NCBI GenBank assembly: GCA_005116965.1
Contig: SWDG01000027.1
Span: 631,273-680,598 of the forward strand
Source: Nitrospira sp.
GTDB taxonomy: Bacteria; Nitrospirota; Nitrospiria; Nitrospirales; Nitrospiraceae
Direction: 5' to 3'
DNA length: 49,326 nucleotides
Shown in pieces: positions 43,608-49,326 of this stretch. Numbering within the stretch: the stretch's first letter is position 1; each line of letters begins with the position of its first letter. The position numbers and the translations under genes are program-made. Under the pieces are notes generated by a model, which was not told the DNA's origin, ran no database searches, and saw only the letters and a list, made by a program, of their open reading frames with translations.

Positions 43608-43781
43608 TTAGAAAGACGCCGGTGCTGGTAGCTGAATGAGGCCCGCCCACGACTCGATCCGATCTCCCAACACAAACCGATGAGAACGGGGAAATTTTCC
43701 CACATGATTGATGAGCCAAAGCAGCACATCGTAGGCCTTCGTGACGGCGGTTGGGAGGGTTCCTGTGGCTTCGTCGGTCAT
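43608..43781 (-). pseudogene. avd: Truncated avd, accessory gene of a diversity-generating retroelement
   Basis: A 57-codon ORF from ATG 43781, preceded by GGAGG five bases upstream, to TAA 43608. Residues 13-43 include TKAYDVLLWLINHVGKFPRS followed by HRFVLGDRIE. This is the N-terminal helix-turn region of Avd/four-helix-bundle proteins that assist DGR reverse transcriptases. After RIE (near 43653) similarity stops and the frame ends 14 codons later, so about half of the expected 110-130 residues are gone. It directly follows a gene with a DGR-type variable region, the normal place for avd. Fold: helices 1-2 only, hence probably inactive. Confidence 0.75.
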
Positions 43782-43869
43782 GCTGACCTCCGATGAGGAT
43801 TCGATGCTTCACCGCAAGAAACAAGAAACGAAGACTCAGAGAAAAGGAAACAGGGTCAAAGCAAAAAGG

Positions 43870-45771
43870 TTAGTTCGGACGGTCCTGGGCACATCGGAAC
43901 CCAATATTGCCGTTCCAATACGTCGGTGAGTTCCTGAGCCGGAGTGCAGATCGCACGGAGGCCGGTACATTGTCCCAGGACCCACCACGGAGCACACGAT
44001 ACTGGCCGCTCGAGGGCCCTTTCGGATTCCGCGCGGGACTTGCACTGTAATAGTTCTCGTCATACCAGTCCGCCGTCCACTCCCTCACGTTCCCGCTGAT
44101 GTCATACAGTCCCCAAGGATTGGTCTCATAGGACCCAACCGGTGCTGTGCGCACCGCGCCGTCGTTATAGCCCGACATAATCACGCTCAACAGATGCTTG
44201 GCTGACTCGTCGGCGATATTTTCAACCAGCCTGGTCCCTGGATTCCCCTGCCCCCACCAGTATGGCGTCGTGGTGCCCGCGCGTGTGGCATATTCAAACT
44301 CCGCCTCCGTGGGAAGCCGCTTCCCCGCCCATCGACAATAGGCCTGCGCATCACCCCATGATACCGACACGACAGGATGGTCCGCCCGACCAGAATCAAA
44401 GACGGTTGCGCCTGCTTCCGGCTTCTGCCAATTGGCCCCCTTGGTTTCTTCCCAGCCTTTGCCCTCCACGAAGGCCCACGCGCTGCCTTCCTGCTCTGCC
44501 GTCGTCCGGTGGCTGGTTTGCTGCACGAACTGCTGGAATAGCCTGTTTGTCACCTCGTACTTGTCCAAGTAGAACGCGTCCAGCTGAACCCTGTGCTGAG
44601 GGAGTTCTCCTTTGAACCATCCTTCGCAAGTCTGCTGGTCTTTCTTGTACTCTTTGACGCAGGTTTGGATTGCACGGTCCACGTCGTCCTTCGTACTGCC
44701 CATCTGGAAATTCCCAGCGGGTATCAGCACCATCGGCGCACCGTCTTTGCCGGTGATAGTCTTTTCCACCTCGGCTACAGGTCGAGGTTTGGTTACCACG
44801 GCCTCCCCAGTGTTCGTGGCCTTCTTCACAGTTCGTTTCTCTTGAGTTGTCGCCGCAGATGGTTGTGTGATCGGTGCTGGCGCAGGAGGCGGTGTGCTCA
44901 CCTCAGGCCGAGTAGTCGGCGGATGTACGGTTGATTGGTATGGCACCACCGCTCTTGGCTCAGGCGAAGGGCTTTGCGAAAAGATCAGAAAATAGACCAG
45001 CGCTCCGATTGCCGCAAGGATGCCAAGCCCAATGGAGAGGTATGGGAAAGACTCGGTGGACGGAGCCGGACCTGTCGCTTCACTCGGACGGTCCTCGCTG
45101 GACCGCACCGATTCCTGATCGTCTCCCGAAACGTCCACCACCTCCGTGGACGAGGCAGATTCCACGGAAGAGTCCTGGCCAACGTCGCCGGCCATAGTGG
45201 AAGACGGTTTTCGTTTTGATTTTGGTTTTGGCTTCGGTTTCTGTCGCTCAGGTTCCGGGTCCACCTCGGTGGCGCTCTTCGATAGCGACTCTTCGGCTTC
45301 CGGCGTCGGGCTGGTTGGCGCAGGTAGCGGCGCCAGGGTCTGGATCACGGGAGATGGTTGAACCGCAACGCTCGACGGAACACCGATGACCCCGGCTAGA
45401 TCCTCGAGAAATTGATCAAAACCCGCATGCTCTTGGCCCGGTTGCCAATCCATCAAGTGCGCGGCTTGCAGATGTTCGAACTCCAGCGGAATCTCGACTT
45501 CGTCAAGCAGCATCACGGGGAATAAGATGTTTCGCCGCAAGCCGCTCCGCGATTCATTCTTGACCCAGGTGCTTTTGACCGAGGTGTTAGTCCACACCAC
45601 CACTACGGACCTCGCTGTTTTCAGCGCCTCGTGAATGACCTCGTCAAACGACTTGCCTGCGGGGATACGCCGATCCCACCAGACCGACCACCCCTTCCCT
45701 TCCAACGCGCGCGCCAGAGCCTGGACGCGGCCCTTATCCTCACTGGCGTAACTGATGAAGATGTCACTCAT
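43870..45771 (-). CDS. TIR-transmembrane-FGE protein with DGR-type variable C-terminus
   Basis: A 633-residue protein. Residues 1-130 are a TIR domain (DIFISYASEDKGRVQALARA, WDRRIPAGKSFDEVIHEAL, SVKSTWVKNE with Glu 73 at the NADase position). Residues 131-243 form a Pro/Ser/Lys-rich linker with KPKPKPKSKRKP, 246-265 a membrane helix, and 266-340 a second Pro-rich linker. Residues 341-628 are a formylglycine-generating-enzyme/C-type lectin fold (MVLIPAGNFQMGS, KRLPTEAEFEYATRAG, GLYDISGNVREWTADW, RVLRGGSWD, NIGFRC). The FGE fold is used here for binding rather than sulfatase activation, since no sulfatase is near. The predicted form is an intracellular TIR enzyme coupled through the membrane to a variable sensor. 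Confidence 0.85.
   Translation of the reverse strand: MSDIFISYASEDKGRVQALARALEGKGWSVWWDRRIPAGKSFDEVIHEALKTARSVVVVWTNTSVKSTWVKNESRSGLRRNILFPVMLLDEVEIPLEFEHLQAAHLMDWQPGQEHAGFDQFLEDLAGVIGVPSSVAVQPSPVIQTLAPLPAPTSPTPEAEESLSKSATEVDPEPERQKPKPKPKSKRKPSSTMAGDVGQDSSVESASSTEVVDVSGDDQESVRSSEDRPSEATGPAPSTESFPYLSIGLGILAAIGALVYFLIFSQSPSPEPRAVVPYQSTVHPPTTRPEVSTPPPAPAPITQPSAATTQEKRTVKKATNTGEAVVTKPRPVAEVEKTITGKDGAPMVLIPAGNFQMGSTKDDVDRAIQTCVKEYKKDQQTCEGWFKGELPQHRVQLDAFYLDKYEVTNRLFQQFVQQTSHRTTAEQEGSAWAFVEGKGWEETKGANWQKPEAGATVFDSGRADHPVVSVSWGDAQAYCRWAGKRLPTEAEFEYATRAGTTTPYWWGQGNPGTRLVENIADESAKHLLSVIMSGYNDGAVRTAPVGSYETNPWGLYDISGNVREWTADWYDENYYSASPARNPKGPSSGQYRVLRGGSWDNVPASVRSALRLRNSPTYWNGNIGFRCAQDRPN
43891..43998 (-). 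other. Putative DGR variable region (VR) in the FGE domain
   Basis: Codons 592-627 cover RVLRGGSW to NIGFRC, the exact segment that DGRs mutate in FGE-type targets. The fixed frame residues (RVLRGGSW, VRSA, NIGFR) are kept. The positions between are enriched in NNC codons: GAC 600, GCC 604, TCC 605, CTC 610, CTC 612, AAC 614, AAC 620, GGC 621. That is what adenine-directed mutation of AAC codons produces. No template repeat was found in the window. Confidence 0.65.
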
Positions 45772-45849
45772 GCGGTTGGCCTAATCTCGAATCCCGGCAT
45801 TGCTCCCATCTGCAGGCCATGGCATCCCGTCATATCTCTCGACTGCTCT

Positions 45850-45878
45850 GTTCATGGTTCGACAAGCTCACCACGAAC
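45850..45878. repeat. 29-bp REP-like inverted repeat
   Basis: GTTCATGGT and ACCACGAAC pair with one mismatch around TCGACAAGCTC. This short palindrome is of a type scattered in many environmental genomes. It lies in the 306-bp gap upstream of both the TIR-FGE gene and mazEF; nothing else was recognised in that gap except the mazEF operator. Confidence 0.6.
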
Positions 45879-46039
45879 GTATTTCGTTGGAGACCACAAC
45901 TAAGAATCAAGGTTCACCTGTGGCCGAGGAGTCTAGCGTACGTAGTTCAACCTGTCTAGACGCTGGATATGGTGCAGATGGCACTCTGTGACCTATCATC
46001 ATTCTTCCAAAACATGACGTGCAGATCAAAGCGATTTGG

Positions 46040-46057
46040 GTTATATTTAGATATAAC
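46040..46057 (+). promoter_or_regulatory. Palindromic operator/promoter element of mazEF
   Basis: The perfect dyad GTTATATTTAGATATAAC (7-bp arms, 4-base centre) lies 20 bp before the mazE start and contains TATATT, a possible -10 element. MazE-MazF complexes usually bind such AT-rich dyads. GAGAGG five bases before the ATG is the mazE ribosome binding site. Confidence 0.6.
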
Positions 46058-46077
46058 TCCGACTCAGAGAGGCACGT

Positions 46078-46341
46078 ATGCACACAACCAGTCTACGCAA
46101 AGTCGGTGGCTCGATTATGTTGACCGTGCCACCCGCCTTCCTCGATCAACTCCACCTGCAAGCTGGTGCGACGGTCGGCCTCGTGATCGATAACGGTCGC
46201 CTCGTCGTCGAACCTGCTGCACGGCCGCGTTACACAATGGCCGAACTGCTGGCCGAAGCAGAAGCGGCGGGCGTGTATCCACTGCCGGCGGAAGAACGCG
46301 AATGGATCGATGCACCGGCTGTCGGAAAAGAGCTGATCTGA
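46078..46341 (+). CDS. mazE: MazE-type antitoxin (AbrB/SpoVT fold)
   Basis: An 87-residue protein. The N-terminal swapped-hairpin DNA-binding domain reads TTSLRKVGGSIMLTVPPAFLDQL followed by GATVGLVIDNGRLVVEP. The C-terminal part TMAELLAEAEAAGVYPLPAEEREW is acidic and would wrap the toxin. It resembles the ChpB-linked antitoxin ChpS. Its stop overlaps the mazF start by one base. Confidence 0.88.
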   Translation: MHTTSLRKVGGSIMLTVPPAFLDQLHLQAGATVGLVIDNGRLVVEPAARPRYTMAELLAEAEAAGVYPLPAEEREWIDAPAVGKELI

Positions 46342-46667
46342 TGAAACGCGGCGATATTTATATGGTTGATCTTGAGCCAACAACAGGACATGAGCAGCGC
46401 GGCCAACGGCCAGTGCTGATCGTAACCCCTGAGGCATTCAATCGCCTCACAGCCTGTCCGGTGGTTGTGCCCATTACCCGTGGTGGTGACTTTGCTCGAC
46501 GAGTCGGCTTTGCGGTTCCCCTTAGCGGCATCAAGACAACAGGTATCGTACGCTGCGACCAACCACGTGCGCTGGATCTCGCCACACGCGGCGGACACAA
46601 GGTGGATACCTTGCCGGCATCGATCATGGACGAAGTGCTGGCAAAGGTTGCGACGCTCTTTGCGTAA
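46341..46667 (+). CDS. mazF: MazF/ChpB-type toxin, mRNA interferase
   Basis: A 108-residue toxin from ATG 46341. MKRGDIYMVDLEPTTGHEQR, RPVLIVTPEAFN, PVVVPITRGGDFARRVGFAV and TTGIVRCDQPRALDL match the ChpB subgroup of the CcdB/MazF fold. It cuts mRNA at short sequence motifs. Coupled to mazE by TGATG. A 14-bp perfect palindrome GAGCATGCATGCTC (46677-46690) follows the stop and may mark the transcript end, though it has no T-tract. Confidence 0.9.
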   Translation: MKRGDIYMVDLEPTTGHEQRGQRPVLIVTPEAFNRLTACPVVVPITRGGDFARRVGFAVPLSGIKTTGIVRCDQPRALDLATRGGHKVDTLPASIMDEVLAKVATLFA

Positions 46668-46733
46668 GTGCCGCATGAGCATGCATGCTCCATCGCTTGC
46701 CTTCAGTCAACACTCCTCGCATAATTCGTCACC

Positions 46734-48838
<2,105 letters not shown>

Positions 48839-48843
48839 ATCAG

Positions 48844-49326
48844 TTACCGCCTGGAGTGCTCCAACGCCTTTTGTTTGACAATACGAAAGTGGGCTTCCAG
48901 TTCCTGCCGCATGGCGATCGCCACCAACCAATCCGGCACCATAGATTCGATTTCAATCACGAGTTCGAATGCCGCACGCGTCTGATTCCCCGCTCCAGCT
49001 GGCTCGAGCATCCACGCCCGATGATAACGTTTGAAGTCCCCACCCTTCAGATCGGTCACCAAGCCGCCGTTCGGCACGCTCCTCGATTCCGTCACCAACC
49101 GGTGTTCTCCTGGCATCAGAGGATGCTCGATACGAAGATCGATCGTGGCCACCCCTTCACGGATAGTCAACTCGGCGACCCGCATCCGAACTTCAAAGAG
49201 ATCCGGCCAATGGGAGTAATCCGCCAACAAAGCTTGTATCACTTCCGGCTTGGCTGGAAAAAGCGGATGGGCCGTCGCACGGATTCCACCACCAGGTTCT
49301 ACCTTCACCTCTAATCCGTCTGTATC
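48844..49326 (-). CDS. SRPBCC/START-like lipid-binding protein (partial at window edge)
   Basis: The frame has no stop up to the window edge, and codons upstream of GTG 49308 still look coding, so the N-terminus (perhaps a signal peptide) is outside. The visible 160 residues show the SRPBCC layout: FPAKPEVIQALLADYSHWPDLFEVRMRV, the beta sheet ending HRAWMLEPAG, and the long C-terminal helix MRQELEAHFRIVKQKAL. These proteins bind hydrophobic ligands. It is 5 bp from thiE and probably cotranscribed. Confidence 0.75.
   Translation of the reverse strand, partial: DTDGLEVKVEPGGGIRATAHPLFPAKPEVIQALLADYSHWPDLFEVRMRVAELTIREGVATIDLRIEHPLMPGEHRLVTESRSVPNGGLVTDLKGGDFKRYHRAWMLEPAGAGNQTRAAFELVIEIESMVPDWLVAIAMRQELEAHFRIVKQKALEHSRR

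Noticed and set aside
43485-43652. Template repeat or reverse-transcriptase remnant between avd and vapB
   Set aside because: All three minus-strand frames and the DNA itself were compared by eye with the VR; no matching segment or RT motif (such as a DD-containing stretch) was found.
45180-45245. TTTTGG-type short repeats as a mini-satellite
   Set aside because: They are explained by the Lys-Pro repeat in the linker of the TIR-FGE protein.

Overview
The window reads as chromosomal DNA of a Nitrospirota bacterium, most likely a Nitrospira-type nitrite oxidiser. This is inferred from the gene families and their mix (FprA-type ferredoxin reductase, TauE with an Fe-S Rrf2 regulator, many small lipoproteins, TIR-FGE and Avd-like genes, a long imperfect palindromic repeat) and from the moderate-to-high GC content. 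No rRNA or tRNA gene and no CRISPR array was seen.

Layout. 1-9.4 kb is mostly a minus-strand housekeeping block. It runs from a broken radA through a lipoprotein, tsaB, rimI, a DUF465 protein, tatC, a beta-propeller protein and cyclophilin to a second lipoprotein. It is flanked at the left by the end of nadK, an FprA-like reductase and a GT2 glycosyltransferase. 9.6-17.4 kb carries an Rrf2 regulator with a TauE exporter, an FN3 lipoprotein, transketolase, a dead cytochrome c, a cupin, a coiled-coil periplasmic protein, an HDOD protein and an SthA-like flavoprotein. 17.7-23.7 kb is a tight trio: TonB-dependent receptor, orphan ABC-type binding protein and a 960-residue hybrid histidine kinase. 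23.8-30.5 kb holds rtcB with archease, an M24 peptidase, a 124-bp palindromic repeat and an AsmA-like protein. 30.7-33.5 kb holds pgm, a small membrane protein and a methyltransferase.

33.5-46.7 kb is the accessory part. It has three complete toxin-antitoxin modules (BrnTA, VapBC, MazEF), a CopG-type antitoxin remnant, an unrecognised secreted protein that may be frameshifted, and a putA-like gene broken at the start of its aldehyde dehydrogenase half. Inside this stretch lies an Fe-S/lipoate cluster (apbC, Rieske, two unknowns, lipA). 46.7-49.3 kb returns to cofactor genes (SDR, bioD, thiE) and a partial SRPBCC gene.

The most interesting locus is 43.6-45.8 kb: a TIR-transmembrane-FGE protein whose C-terminus has the features of a diversity-generating retroelement (DGR) variable region. 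It is followed by a 57-codon fragment of the DGR accessory gene avd, with a good ribosome binding site. No template repeat or reverse transcriptase was found. It looks either like a DGR fossil or like a target served in trans from elsewhere in the genome. A second theme is gene decay: radA, putA, a cytochrome c, avd, an antitoxin and perhaps a secreted protein are all damaged. The nature of each lesion is given below so that sequencing or assembly error can be separated from real erosion.
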